Below, one piece after another: positions 44,567 to 54,853 of a stretch of 64,000 nt of DNA. Under the pieces are notes generated by a model. That model was not told the DNA's origin. It did no database searches and saw nothing but the letters and a program-made list of their open reading frames with translations. This DNA is from Lophium mytilinum (Eukaryota; Ascomycota; Dothideomycetes; Mytilinidiales; Mytilinidiaceae): NCBI GenBank assembly GCA_010093605.1, contig MU004191.1, positions 489,832 to 553,831 of the forward strand. Direction: 5' to 3'. Both the position numbers and the translations under genes were made by a program. Each line of letters opens with the position of its first letter. The first letter of the stretch is position 1.

Positions 44567-45271
44567 TTACTCCACATTCTCAATATCCACCGTCTTCACC
44601 TTGACCCCAATCTCCCTAACCTTGGGCACCAATATCCTCAACAACCCCTGCCCCAACCTCGCCCGCACCCCAACCGCATCCACATCCCCCGGAAACGTAA
44701 ACGTCCGCTGATAATGCCCCACCCTCCGCTCCGCCAACCACTCCCTCACCGGCCATTGCTGCCCCTTCCCCGCCTCTATCTCCATCTTCCGCCGCTCCAA
44801 CTCCGCCTCCCGCACACACGGCCCCCCATCCTCCTCCTCCACCTCCATCGCTGACCCGACATCCCGACACCCATCCCCATGAAACACCTTCCGCGGGTGC
44901 TGCGTGTGCTCCGCCCCGTCTAGATCCCACTCCCCGACTATATCCACCCGCCCCACCCGCGCTTCAATCGCTAGCGTCCGCCGGTCCACCCACTCCAGCC
45001 GGATCGCCCGCTGGTCGCGGATCCCCGGGAACTCGCCTTCGAGGAAGTAGGCGCGCTCGGTTTCGCGCACGTCGAAGTCTGGTGCCAGCACGTCGTGGCG
45101 CGGGTGCCGCCGCGGGGGTGGGGGCGGGTAGGGGGCGTCGAGGAGCTGGCCGAGGAAGCGGAGGGGGGCGCGGTGGGTGTGGGTTGACGAAGGGGGGAGG
45201 GATTGGGTGTGTTGGAGGACAGGAGCGCCGGCGCTGGCGGTGCCGTGGAAGAGGTTCGTGAAGGGTGCCAT
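44567..45271 (-). CDS. Small heat-shock protein (Hsp20/alpha-crystallin), Hsp30-like
   Basis: Single exon of 234 residues from MAPFTNLFHG. An ATP-independent holdase chaperone of the cytosol. The alpha-crystallin domain starts at LAPDFDVRETERAYFLEGEFPG (~62-83), runs through RRTLAIEARV, and ends with HYQRTFTFPGDVD and the signature ARLGQGLLRILVPK (~204-217). Between the two halves lies a ~70-residue insert (residues ~112-183), Glu/Arg-rich and partly charged-helical; fungal Hsp30s also carry long inserts at this point. An upstream in-frame extension of ~87 codons (to 45532) is open but Pro/Thr/Ser-rich, unlike the family, so it was not included. The coding region is very rich in C on the plus strand. 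Confidence 0.88.
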   Translation of the reverse strand: MAPFTNLFHGTASAGAPVLQHTQSLPPSSTHTHRAPLRFLGQLLDAPYPPPPPRRHPRHDVLAPDFDVRETERAYFLEGEFPGIRDQRAIRLEWVDRRTLAIEARVGRVDIVGEWDLDGAEHTQHPRKVFHGDGCRDVGSAMEVEEEDGGPCVREAELERRKMEIEAGKGQQWPVREWLAERRVGHYQRTFTFPGDVDAVGVRARLGQGLLRILVPKVREIGVKVKTVDIENVE

Positions 45272-46625
45272 GGTGAGGTGGAGCGGCGAGGTGGGTTTTG
45301 GGGGGTTGGTGTGCGCGGCGTGCTCCGGGGAGGAGGGCCGCGGGTGGTTGGGGGGTGAGGCGGGCGTTTTGGGCGGTTTTTGGGGGGAAAGGCTGCTGGG
45401 TGCAGTGGTTGGGTGAGTTGGGTTGTTGAAGGAGATGTCGTGGGTGGGTTTGGGAGAACTGTTGGTAGAATTGTGGGATAGGTTGTGATGTTTTCTTTTC
45501 GTATGAGGTAGGACGTGTGCAAGATGTCGCAACGCTGGATTTCTTCTTCTCGATGTATGGAGATATGCGCTCGTGTAGTTATGAAAAGTAGATGTACCGC
45601 CAAAAGTCCTTACAGTTTATGTAAAACGCGTTTGCTTACCATCCCCTCCTCCCTACCGCACTCATATAAGTCGCCCTCCTAACCGTAGCACTACCCAGGA
45701 AGACTCATCCTCCGCAGCGCTAGGCTGAGGTCTCATCACCAGTCTCCACTCCACCCGCACTCCACACGTCGCGCGACGCTGCTCACCCACAGTGGCGTGA
45801 GACGGCCCCTCAACACCAGCCAAGAACAAGCTTTCTTTCTCCATCCCTCATCTGACATCAGATCAGAACCCCCTCCTCCGATCCAGATGTGGCGATCGCT
45901 ACATTCCCCCGGCACGATGGTCACGTTACAATATGTTGCCAAAAGTCGAGCACACACTCTGTCTCCCACCGTCAGGGGTTGGTTCCTCAAAGCATATCCT
46001 CATAGTTCAACACAACGTAAACAAAGTCCGAAAGAGCTTGAAACCAGAAATCTACAACCTACCAACTCGCCACTATCCGCACTCCTCCAGCACCTCTCCA
46101 CGAGATTCAGAAACAGACGGCGAGGCCCAAACCCCATGTCCTTCCCCCCCACCCCCTGGCAACGCTGGAACGAGCATCACGCCACGCCCCTCGGCCCGCC
46201 CCGCTCACACCACGCTTCCCAACCAACCCGCACCATGGGATTCTTTGCAAGAAGGCGATGTGGGACAATCCCCAGCTTTGCATAGCTTTGTATAACCTGA
46301 TGCTCAGCACACCGCGGCGCCGATCCATTCCCAAAAGCCCGGGGCATGGTACGGAACAACATGCAACCCAGTGTTGGAACGCGGCGAGCGTGTGTATGCG
46401 AGGCAGATTTGTTGTCAGCCGCCCACCGCCGCGCCCGCGTGGCTAAGCGATGCGCATCGCGCGAGAGAAATAAAGTACGGTAAGGTAGGACAGCAGGTAT
46501 ATAAGCTGGATATCGCCGGGGGGTGTAGCTACTTCACCATCATCACATTTGCGGTCCAGCAATAGTATATTCTAAACAACACAATCTTGTTCATCACGCA
46601 CACAACCTACCAACACACCACGTCA
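45272..46625. other. Divergent intergenic region
   Basis: Promoter regions of Hsp20 (-) and of the small gene at 46626 (+). No other gene supported; several C-rich frames are spurious. Confidence 0.45.
46499..46505 (+). promoter_or_regulatory. TATA box of the small gene at 46626
   Basis: TATATAA about 125 nt before the ATG at 46626. Confidence 0.5.
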
Positions 46626-46966
46626 ATGACCAACTTCGACCCCTACTCCGCGCAGAAAGCGGCAGAGGCGACGTGCTGTGCGCGCACCGCAGCAGAGAAA
46701 GCGGCGTTTGCGCGCGAGGAGGCGGCGATTACGAGCTATGAGGAGGGTTGGGATGATTGGGATGGGCCGATCTGGCCGAAGGGGACTGTGCAGGTGGTGT
46801 TGAGTACGTTTCCCCACCTCTTTCCTTCATTTCTTGCGCGTCGTGCGAAAGGCGTTGATGTATGGGAGGGAAACATGCTAACGACTGTTGCTTGACGGTA
46901 GGGTTTCCCGCCGCGGAGGAAAAGGATGGCACGAAGACCCCCGATACGCAGTTGGGAGACCACTAG
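46626..46966 (+). CDS. Hypothetical small acidic protein
   Basis: Exons 46626-46803 and 46902-46966 over a 98-nt GT-AG intron with a GCTAAC branch site give 80 residues. It starts MTNFDPYSAQKAAEATCCARTA... as an Ala/Glu-rich helix, then a Trp-rich acidic turn (SYEEGWDDWDGPIWPKG) and a polar tail ending TQLGDH. There is no signal peptide or membrane segment. A TATA box upstream and the clean intron favour a real gene. Family not recognised. Confidence 0.5.
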
Positions 46967-48145
46967 CAACTGCGCGGCTTCCGTTGAAGGGCAAGGAGGA
47001 TAATTCCATACGACGACGACGATGACTACGACAAACGACAGAGCGACTATTTGACGACACTTCACTCCGCATGGCACGGCGCACCGAGACGAGAAGGCGT
47101 TTGGCGTTACAATGATATTACCAGAAACGGGCACTCCCACTCCCCAACCACTCCAGTGCGATTCTCAGGATCCCCAGAACACACATAATTACGGCATCAT
47201 GATTTAGACTCGGAAACAACCCTGGGCGTTTAGAACATCTTAGACCGGTGAGAAGAGCGCGCACTCTCTTATCCTCTCTCACTAGAAAAGGACTTGTTGT
47301 GCGGGGGACAACGCAGAAAACCGTAATCTGTATAATTACATACCAGGGGCAGATTTCCGAGAGCACCAGCGAGAAAAGCTTATCTCACTCACTCGTCTCC
47401 GGAAACACCAATTCAGCTCAGCTTCATTCTTCAGTGTCGACTTGCCATATCGACGTGTTCAGATCAGTGTTACTTACCGCAACGTGGGGTTGCGTCGACA
47501 TAGATATTCGATATGAGGTGATAGTCTGAAGCATGCGAATCGGAATCGCAGTTGGCTATGAGTAGCAAGTCCCCATCACCATCACGGATGTCCCAGTGAA
47601 CTCGTGGAAAGCAGGACAAGACGTAAGTTTCCTAGTTTAAGCCCCCACTAACCTTGTGAGAAGGGTTCCAGTCAGTACAAAGCAAATCATCCCAGATAGA
47701 CTGACAACCTCGAACAAGCAACATGTCGTTGTATTGAATCCTACAAGCGCACAGAAGGTCGTTTGCTTGGGGGCCCGGAACGCCGTATTTCTGCTTTCTG
47801 CCGGTTCCGCAGATTATATCATAGCAGCCAGATGCCTCCGATAACGCCAATAATGAAGAAAGGAAGAAACGCAGAGAGACAAGACAACAGAACAGCAGAG
47901 CCGTTAAAGCCCGCACTTCGAAAACCCCGTTTCTGTTTCGTCCTGAGAAATACCACCCAAAAAGCCGACTCGCATGGTCGATGCCGATACCGATACCGCC
48001 AGCAAATGCCCTTTACCGGCGCCAAAACGCCCCCACAGGATGAATAATTTGTTTGAATACAGCAAGACATATCTTTAAGAGGAGAGAGAAGATCAGAGTC
48101 AGAACTTTTGCAGACTCCATCTGTGTAACAGATGGAGTGCTTCCC
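46967..48145. other. Convergent intergenic region
   Basis: A minus-strand ATG frame at 47819-48070 (83 codons, hydrophobic C-terminus) lies within the likely 3' region of the bHLH gene and is not convincing. Nothing else seen. Confidence 0.45.
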
Positions 48146-49513
48146 TCAGGTCGGATTTTGAATCTTCAGATTCATCACGTATTGCATGAGCGAGCAGTCG
48201 TCGCATTTAACGAGCGCCTGTAGCGCCTTGACTCTCGCTTTCAGCAGCTGGTTCTCGTCCGCCAGGTTTTTCTTGTCCTTCTCGATCTGCCGGATGTACG
48301 CAGTCGCACTGGCCAGCACGACGGCTTTGCTCGGCTTCGATGGTGTCGGGAGGTCTTCGATGTCTGCACCGTCGCAGACCCGTTGCTGGTTTTGGTGCAG
48401 TGCCGGTACCACGCGGCGGAGGGAATCGAGCTGGGTGTTCAAGCTCTCGCGGTATTTGCGCTCGACTTGGTTGTGGGGGAGTCGGCGGCGCGATTTGCCC
48501 TTTTCTTCGGGCAATGGGGCTAGCATGTCCTCTGGTGAGCCATGCGAGGACGCGGCTTCGCTCTTGAGTCGGGGCTGGATCTCGGCGGAGCTGCTCTTGC
48601 TGAATTGGCGTCCCGAGGGCTCCCGCGAGGAGTCACTTTCGGTGCGCTTCTTTATCCGCGATTGGATCTCTACGACACCTTCGGGGATATCTTGCGGATT
48701 CATAGTTCCGAGTAGGGATGAGTCGATTGTTGTCGGCGTTGGGAGGGCGTCGTCGAACAGGAATGGTGCACAGCCGCCTCCGCAGGTGGATGGATTAGGT
48801 GGGCTGCCGCCTTCGGAGTGATTTGGACACAGTGGTGAGGTCCAGCAGGCTGAGATGGCGTCCGGCTTGTCACTTGCCCTGTTCCGCTTCGATTTGGTTT
48901 CTGTGCTCGTGTTTTGCGCAGCGTTGTCTAGAGCTGTGGTCTTGGTGTTTGGCAGTCCGGTAGGTCCGTTTGGAAAGGTCAAATCTTCCACAAAGCCAGA
49001 CTCTGAGGGCTTCGAGAACATGGACGTAAAGTCCTGGTTCTGGTTTGGGTAAGTTCGCGACCTCTCGGGATTGGGCCTCTTGGTCGATGTGGATTGGGGG
49101 GACTGTGTGGCTCTCGAGGCTTGGTTTCGCGAAAGCGATTTGTTAGGGTGGAAGACAGTGTGTTCGGATGCTGAGATTCCGGAGGTGGGTTCAGGCGAGG
49201 ATTCGGATGTGGAGTTCTCGCCGGCTATGGTGTCTCCAAAGGGCTGGAGAACTTCCAGGTCGCTGAGGAAGTAGTCGTTGGGGTTATAGTAGGCGTCGGA
49301 GAAGAAATTGTCTCCTGTTCCAAGGAGCGAGCTCTCGAAAGCGCTCGTATCAGCGGACTCCTGGGCTAGCCCGAAGGACTGGCGCGCAGAAGTAGATGAC
49401 GAGGTGGTGGCATCGGACGAGCGGCCTGCCGTCGTTCGAGGAGCATCAGCCCACCGGTCGTTGGGTAGATTGAGGCCCTCGTCAGTGAGGAAGGCATTCC
49501 AGTTGAGTGACAT
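48146..49513 (-). CDS. bHLH transcription factor (SREBP-like basic region)
   Basis: Single exon of 455 residues from MSLNWNAFLTD. The basic region RRRLPHNQVERKYRESLN near residues 330-350 is followed by a helix-loop-helix, with a long loop holding DGADIEDLPTPSKPSK, and a second helix (KAVVLASATAYIRQIEKDKKNL) that runs into a leucine-type coiled coil (LADENQLLKARVKALQALV). The Tyr in VERKYRE, where most bHLH proteins have Arg, is characteristic of SREBP-type factors and their relatives, but there are no membrane segments, so this is a soluble nuclear factor. The N-terminus is acidic with aromatic residues (DNFFSDAYYNPNDYFLSD), a plausible activation domain; the rest is Ser/Thr/Pro-rich. A GGCAPFL Cys patch and an ending in QYVMNLKIQNPT are seen. 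Confidence 0.87.
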   Translation of the reverse strand: MSLNWNAFLTDEGLNLPNDRWADAPRTTAGRSSDATTSSSTSARQSFGLAQESADTSAFESSLLGTGDNFFSDAYYNPNDYFLSDLEVLQPFGDTIAGENSTSESSPEPTSGISASEHTVFHPNKSLSRNQASRATQSPQSTSTKRPNPERSRTYPNQNQDFTSMFSKPSESGFVEDLTFPNGPTGLPNTKTTALDNAAQNTSTETKSKRNRASDKPDAISACWTSPLCPNHSEGGSPPNPSTCGGGCAPFLFDDALPTPTTIDSSLLGTMNPQDIPEGVVEIQSRIKKRTESDSSREPSGRQFSKSSSAEIQPRLKSEAASSHGSPEDMLAPLPEEKGKSRRRLPHNQVERKYRESLNTQLDSLRRVVPALHQNQQRVCDGADIEDLPTPSKPSKAVVLASATAYIRQIEKDKKNLADENQLLKARVKALQALVKCDDCSLMQYVMNLKIQNPT

Positions 49514-50231
49514 GGTGACTGCTTGACACAGCCGTGACAATGGCCTGTTCTTGCTCAGGAGAGGGCACAAGCAAGTTTCTCCGCACCGGAAGATAGGGCT
49601 GGTGATAGCACGAGAGGAGGCACTGGGGGCAAATCAGGAGCGCGTCGTCAGATATGACCGTGCCGGCGGGTGGTCGTGTTGGATTGAAGTAGGAGGGCAG
49701 GTGGTGGAGAGACACTGGCGGGGAAGGGGACGAGGAAACTTCTGCTACAGAGCATGCAATGCCGGGAGGTTAGGCCTGTCGTAAGGCTCCGGGCGGCTCG
49801 TGTGCTTATGACTGACACGGAACGATCTTTGACGGCGGGACTGCTGGGGAGGGCGTTCGGCAGTGTGCTCAAGGGGCAGATGGAGATGGTCCGGCGCGAT
49901 CGATGGGCGTCTCGATGTGCCAGTCAGCCGTTGGGGCTGCCGTTGGATGGCAAGCGGAAGCGTCGTCAGGACAAAAGGCAGAATGATCGCCTCTCTGGAA
50001 CTTCGGCAGCTCGGATTTGCTGCGACGCTGAGGCCTGCGCGGGCGCTGTGAGGGCCTGTGAGGGTCTGTGAGGGCACTGTGAGGCCGGCTGCGTGTCTGA
50101 ATGGTGGGGCCTTTCCGCGAAGTCAGGCCACACCGGAGGACTTGTGGCGTGACATGTGCACATCTGGCCCAGGGCCACGCTTGGCGGAAGTTGCATCGCG
50201 ATTGCTCATAAATCAGCCGGGGACCGTCGAT
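49514..50231. other. Divergent intergenic region
   Basis: Promoter interval between the bHLH gene and the gene at 50232. Contains a short direct repeat of GTGAGGGC/TTGTGAGGG units at about 50046-50082. No gene supported. Confidence 0.5.
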
Positions 50232-50804
50232 ATGGCGCCGCGAAAGCACCGCATCATGTCGAATTCAAACACAAACAATCAGCAAGAGGAGATGGAGGGA
50301 GAGCGGCGGATGAACACCCCTCTTCTACCATCAGAAACACCTGGGCGGCCTGGCGCTAACGAAGCGATCGCCGACAGCCCGTTGCACCCGTTGCTCCCGT
50401 TGCCGTCTCTCGGCGCCGCCCGTGTGCCTCCACCGTCTTTCCAACTCCATGCTGCTGAGCACATTGAAGGCGAATGCTGCCAAATCACCGCCGACCGCAA
50501 CGAGGCCACCACCCGCGAGCGTCACCTGGCATCCACACTTTTTCATCACCGCCACGCGAAGCCCACCGACGCGATACCCGCCCTGGACACCTTCAAGCGC
50601 AACTGGTACCAGGACTGGTTTGCAGACCGCTCCGTCGAGAAGACCGATCCCTACGGCTTCACTTCTGTTGGGACCACCACCCCCGTGAGCCCCAATATCA
50701 GCCGAGTCGGCAGCCCAGTGCCCGCAATGGGGGGCAACTATGCCACTGCCCGCCGCGCCAGTCTGGACCAGCACTACGCAGCAACCGGCCAGGTGAGATT
50801 GTGA
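50232..50804 (+). CDS. Hypothetical protein, fungal, partly disordered
   Basis: Frame of 190 residues from MAPRKHRIM (a second Met eight codons later is also possible). The N-terminal half is polar and disordered (NTNNQQEEMEGERR, then Pro/Leu-rich LHPLLPLPSLG). The second half has a compact aromatic block, TFKRNWYQDWFADRSVEKTD, followed by a Ser/Thr/Pro-rich tail (GTTTPVSPNISRVGSPVP) with likely phosphorylation sites and RRASLDQ, a kinase-type site. The stop follows the sequence CAG-GTGAGA, which could be a splice donor, so an additional 3' exon is possible. No signal peptide or membrane segment. Function unknown. Confidence 0.5.
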   Translation: MAPRKHRIMSNSNTNNQQEEMEGERRMNTPLLPSETPGRPGANEAIADSPLHPLLPLPSLGAARVPPPSFQLHAAEHIEGECCQITADRNEATTRERHLASTLFHHRHAKPTDAIPALDTFKRNWYQDWFADRSVEKTDPYGFTSVGTTTPVSPNISRVGSPVPAMGGNYATARRASLDQHYAATGQVRL

Positions 50805-52210
50805 GGAGCACAGTGCTGACCGTGTCGAGTTACTTGTTCTTGTACTATCTGTGATATCACTGTGTTGATGGCGTTAGGGACTCCATAAGTGTGTCTTCTG
50901 CTAGCCTTATATTTCCAGGCTTTAACATGAACTTAAGCGTAATGATTGAGGCATCCACGAAATGGTTCACGGGAACTGGTTACGAAGCTGACGACCTTAC
51001 GATTGTTGAGCAGGCTATGTATAATGTGTGTGAGCAAGCTCCACTTGAAAATTGAAGCCTTTGTGCTTAAGTAGAAATTGAACTCAAATGAAGGTTATCC
51101 ATATCGGCACCCTGTCAAGCATCCCCCATTCCCGAGTCATCCCCGCATTTCCAACGCAGAAACCCTAGAAATAGACGAACAAGGGGGGGACAGTGCTTCC
51201 TTCTACGGCAAATCCTTCCGGTAGACTGTGCTCCCATGTCCGCTCCCGCGTTCCAATGTTCTAGAATTTGATCTTCCATGCACGCAGTACTCCAGCCTCC
51301 CAAGAATAGCTTCGACTCCCATCATTCATCGTTTGAAAGCTAGATAACTATCTCCAAGCTGCAGTATTATCATCGTATGTCCTATTCTCGTTCCATCTAG
51401 CCTCCCGCCACATCCGCCGCTGTCAAAACGCCATCGCGGAGTCCCTCCGCACCATTCCTGACATTTCCCACGTGGCGCCTGCATAACTTTATGACTCGTG
51501 CGGGACCCTTTCATCTTGCGCGTCGCCGTCCAATGAGACAAGTATACTGATGTCTTATACCACCTTCAGCCACCCCAATGCTACTACGCAGGTGGCCCGA
51601 GTAATCAGCATTTACCAACACCGACAGCCATCAGCAACCAAAAGCGACGATGATCGTCATCACGTCCCAGCCTAACCTAATCAGTAAAAGTCGTCAAGAA
51701 TAGAGATAGATAGCTCGTCCCTAGTTAGTACCGCCCGCTCGAGCTGGTCGACCGACCTCGAACCTAGTCAGCAGTTGGCTCGGGAGCAGTTTGAGGAAAG
51801 CAGTTGAGGTTGTGGTGGCACCGAATTGATGTAGTACTCTGGCAAACAGAGTCGCTGACTCAGCAACGCTAGGCCGTTTAATCGAGTCTGAGTGGACGGT
51901 GTAATCGTGCCAGCATGTATTGGGAAGTGGGTGGTCGCTTTTATGTCTTAGTTCTACTTCGCGGGGGTGTGTAGTCTTGCATAGTGTTGTGGCTCTTAGT
52001 TGTATGAGTAGGTACAGGCGGAATGTGACGATGAGCAGTGAGTTGAACGTAGACAGATGTGGTCAGTCCAGCCTCATCCTGCGGTATCCTTGATATTCTC
52101 TACCTTCACAAATGGTCCCTATCCAAAGCTCAACTCCAATCCCACACAAGGATTCCATTCGTCGACCTTACGACTTTACGAACTCCATACGCCTCGCCTT
52201 GAAAACCCCA
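50805..52210. other. Intergenic region
   Basis: 1.4 kb with no coding frame of substance and no repeat detected. Confidence 0.5.
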
Positions 52211-53164
52211 TTACACCATCGCCGTCACCGTAACCGCCCTCTCACTCGTCTCCCGGCTCGCCTCTTCCCCCGCCTCCCCCTGCGCCATCGCCTTCGTCGA
52301 CTGGATGATCGGCCGATGGCAGAGCGGGCAGTACTCGTTCCAGCGCGAGTACCAGTCGTCCAAACACTCTTGATGGAACGGGTGCAAACATCCCAAGCCA
52401 CGGATGTTCGCCGCGTCTTCGATCTCCTCGAGGCAGATGACGCTGTCAGGTTTCCCACTATCAGTTTTGGCGAGCAGCAGTGGAGAGGCGGACTTACCAT
52501 AAGGGATGCTGGGCGATAGTGACGTCGGGGTGCTCGGTGTGTTGCGTGTTGGCCCAGTCGAGGAAGTGCTGGGGTTTGAGGGATTTGTCGAGGCGGGCCA
52601 TGCGCTTTTTTTTGCGCTCTTCTTTGGATGAGGAGGTTTCGGCGGGGTTGAGGCGGGGGAGGATTAGGGCTCTGGATTTCATTAGCTTGGTGCTCTGGTA
52701 AGTAATTGAGTGATATGCTGCGCTGGGTGGGGAAAAGGTGGCACGCTTGAAAAGCCCTCTTGTGTGTACGTCTGTTTGCCAGTGCTTGGAGTGCTTCAAC
52801 AGCTTTTGAAATAGCCCAGAGCGAAGCGCTTTCATCATATTCAAATGCATCAAGGTACTCCAGCCATTGGCTTACATGGATACACACCCACACCGCGTCT
52901 TGCTCAAATCAAGAATGCCCATTTTCTTATACCATGCGTGCATGTGTACCTCCAACTAGGGCACAAACCAAACGAGCACACGAGTCTGAAGGCGTTGATA
53001 TATTCAAGAATACAAGAGATGAAAGACGACAAGGTAAAAGTAAAAAATACTCACACTGCTATCAGTATCACCAGTACAATCGCGAAGAGAGCAGGAAGCA
53101 CAATAGCGATAGTCGTAGTACCGCTCATATGGTCCGTCGAGTCGGGAGAAGTGTCGTTTGCCAT
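52211..53164 (-). CDS. Membrane-anchored RING-H2 finger protein (probable E3 ubiquitin ligase)
   Basis: Exons 53055-53164, 52498-52722 and 52211-52442 give 188 residues. A polar N-terminus is followed by one membrane segment (residues ~18-38, TIAIVLPALFAIVLVILIAV). A basic linker (SKEERKKKRMARLDKSLKP) then leads to a C3H2C3 RING: C112-x2-C115, C130-x-H132, H135, C138, C150-x2-C153 (PLCHRP). The order resembles ATL-type ligases, which recruit E2 enzymes at membranes; a secretory or vacuolar membrane site is likely but unproven. The C-terminal tail is Glu/Ser-rich. Intron 1 (52723-53054, 332 nt) is long for this genome and contains a copy of the dispersed foldback repeat. Intron 2 (52443-52497) is 55 nt. 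The phases agree, and the first exon was found only by joining it to the membrane segment. Confidence 0.78.
52731..52815. mobile_element. Family-B foldback repeat, partial copy 3, inside RING-gene intron
   Basis: Aligns with 7988-8075: GGTGGC, CTGTTTGCC, AGTGCTTCAAC and TTTTGAAA occur in the same order and spacing. Only the left half is recognisable. Confidence 0.45.
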
Positions 53165-54250
53165 CTCTAATTTCTTGACGAATAGCCCCGACCAACTTTG
53201 ATATCGAGATCTGACTAAGGTCGCGAGGAGGATTGAATATATCTTTACCGATCAAGCGTAGTTATGCGTAACGTGATCAATAAAAACAACCTAGTCTCAA
53301 GCGTTTCTTATCCTAGCCTCTCGTCCTGGTTGCTCCTCATACAAATACGCTCATCAACCCCCCTCGCACGGACGCCAGTCAGTATATTCTATCAGCTATC
53401 TCGAGACGCAGGACGGTGTTCCTGCGCACTCCAGACTCTTCGCGAAGGCACACACCGCACATGAGCAGTCAAAGACTTTATTTCCGCGCTCCTGAGGTTG
53501 GATGTGCGGTGTTGCCCCTCACCTGATGCGCTGTTTGGCAAGATTAAAAAAGGGCCCGGGGAGAGGTCGCGCCACCAAGCCGGGTTCGCGTGATCATGCG
53601 GCAAGCCGTCGACTGCGCAACGGGGCTGCCTCGGGCGGAAAGAAAGTCGTGGAAGATGCTTGGTTCTTCTTGTGTGACGAGGAAGGCACATGCTGGCGAG
53701 GTTAGCTGTGATGTTGTGCGTCACAGATGCGAATGGGAGGGGGTCTGCGTGTTCGTTCTAAAGAAAAGCTGAGCGGGAATAGGAGCGGGGCTGGGATTAG
53801 GTTGTCGCTCATAGCTGCGTTGAGAGGGGTTATGCGTCAGTGATATCGGTTTTGTGTGATGGAGATGCTGTCTCGGGAGCGGGGGCGGGGCGCAGAAGTG
53901 AGGGGGTAGGTAGGTTGGTTGTGTGACAAGGGAGCTCCATCGTGATGCAAGAGCTTGCTTTTCATGAACTGTTATGTGTAGACACGGGAGAATTAGCATA
54001 GTGGATAAGATAGCTCTTGAGCTTTCATAATTCAAATTTTGATTATGTGGTTTCGAAGTAAGCAACACCCTTGGAAGCCTTCTCCTCAGCATCCCAGACG
54101 CCATAGCTCCCCGAGAAAGCCAAGATCAACTTGCCCTCCATACCCGGAGCTTCATCAACTGAGTTCAGTAGTAGGCATGAGACCCGCATCCATTACTTCA
54201 ACTAGCCCACCGGCTCCGCCCATCTCGTCCGGATATCCACAGCCACCAAC
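53165..54250. other. Intergenic region
   Basis: Between the RING gene and the two-domain gene. No feature recognised. Confidence 0.5.
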
Positions 54251-54853
54251 CTAGCTCTTCACGACAGCGACGAGGTAGTTTTCGCCGCCCACCGCTACTG
54301 CATGCACGAGCACATCCTCGCCGTATGCCCAGTCCTCCTTCTCACTGGACTCATCGTACTCCGCAAAGTCCGTCTTCTTGACATCTTCATCCAGCAAGGT
54401 GGTTGCTGCCTTCTTGCTCGCCTCCTCACGTCCCTTGTATGTGCCCTCGATACTTGTCTCGCGCTTGCCGCCGCCACGGTCGAGGTTGTAGTGGATAGTT
54501 GTCTGCAGGATGTGGTATAGAGGGCCCTCAACCTTGCCGTCCGCATTGCCCACCAGCTCCGTGTCGTTCGGGGTCGTCTCGATGGCGACGGTGACGTTCT
54601 CGCCGTCTGTGACTTGAGCGAAGACTTGGAGGCCGTCAGGGTGCTTCCACTCGCCGCTGCCGTCCTTCACGTCGTAGACTTCGAAATTGCCCTTCTCGTA
54701 GCCTTCGTCGGTGAGAGCGGTTTTGGCTGCGGCTTTCGCGGCCGCAAGGTCGGTGTAGGTACCGCGGATGGCGACATTCTGCGTCGCGCCGGTCGGGTCG
54801 TTCTTGATGTCGTTGACCGTGCGCTTGATGTGGTAGAGTAGTTCGCCTGCCAT
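54251..54853 (-). CDS. Hypothetical protein made of two tandem related domains
   Basis: Single exon of 200 residues. It is acidic and soluble, without signal peptide or membrane segment. Residues ~6-92 and ~111-198 are copies of one ~88-residue domain: LYHIKRTV / LYHILQTT, IRGTYTD / IEGTYKG, a helical AAAKAAAKTALTDEG / EEASKKAATTLLDED, then FEVYDVKDG / FAEYDESSE, a Trp (GEWKHPDG / EDWAYGED), and VFAQVTDGENVTVAIE / VHAVAVGGENYLVAVV. Each copy thus has a beta-helix-beta-beta pattern. Sequence identity between copies looks to be near one third. I do not recognise the family. A small binding domain duplicated within one gene is the simplest reading. Confidence 0.7.
   Translation of the reverse strand: MAGELLYHIKRTVNDIKNDPTGATQNVAIRGTYTDLAAAKAAAKTALTDEGYEKGNFEVYDVKDGSGEWKHPDGLQVFAQVTDGENVTVAIETTPNDTELVGNADGKVEGPLYHILQTTIHYNLDRGGGKRETSIEGTYKGREEASKKAATTLLDEDVKKTDFAEYDESSEKEDWAYGEDVLVHAVAVGGENYLVAVVKS

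Noticed and set aside
45272-45532. In-frame N-terminal extension of the Hsp20 gene
   Set aside because: Pro/Thr/Ser/His-rich and unlike the family; a Met directly before the conserved part is a better start.
47632-48070. Minus-strand frames with several Cys and a hydrophobic stretch, suggesting a small secreted or membrane protein
   Set aside because: The Cys-rich frame has no ATG before its hydrophobic part, and the ATG frame lies just behind the bHLH stop, probably in its 3' untranslated region.
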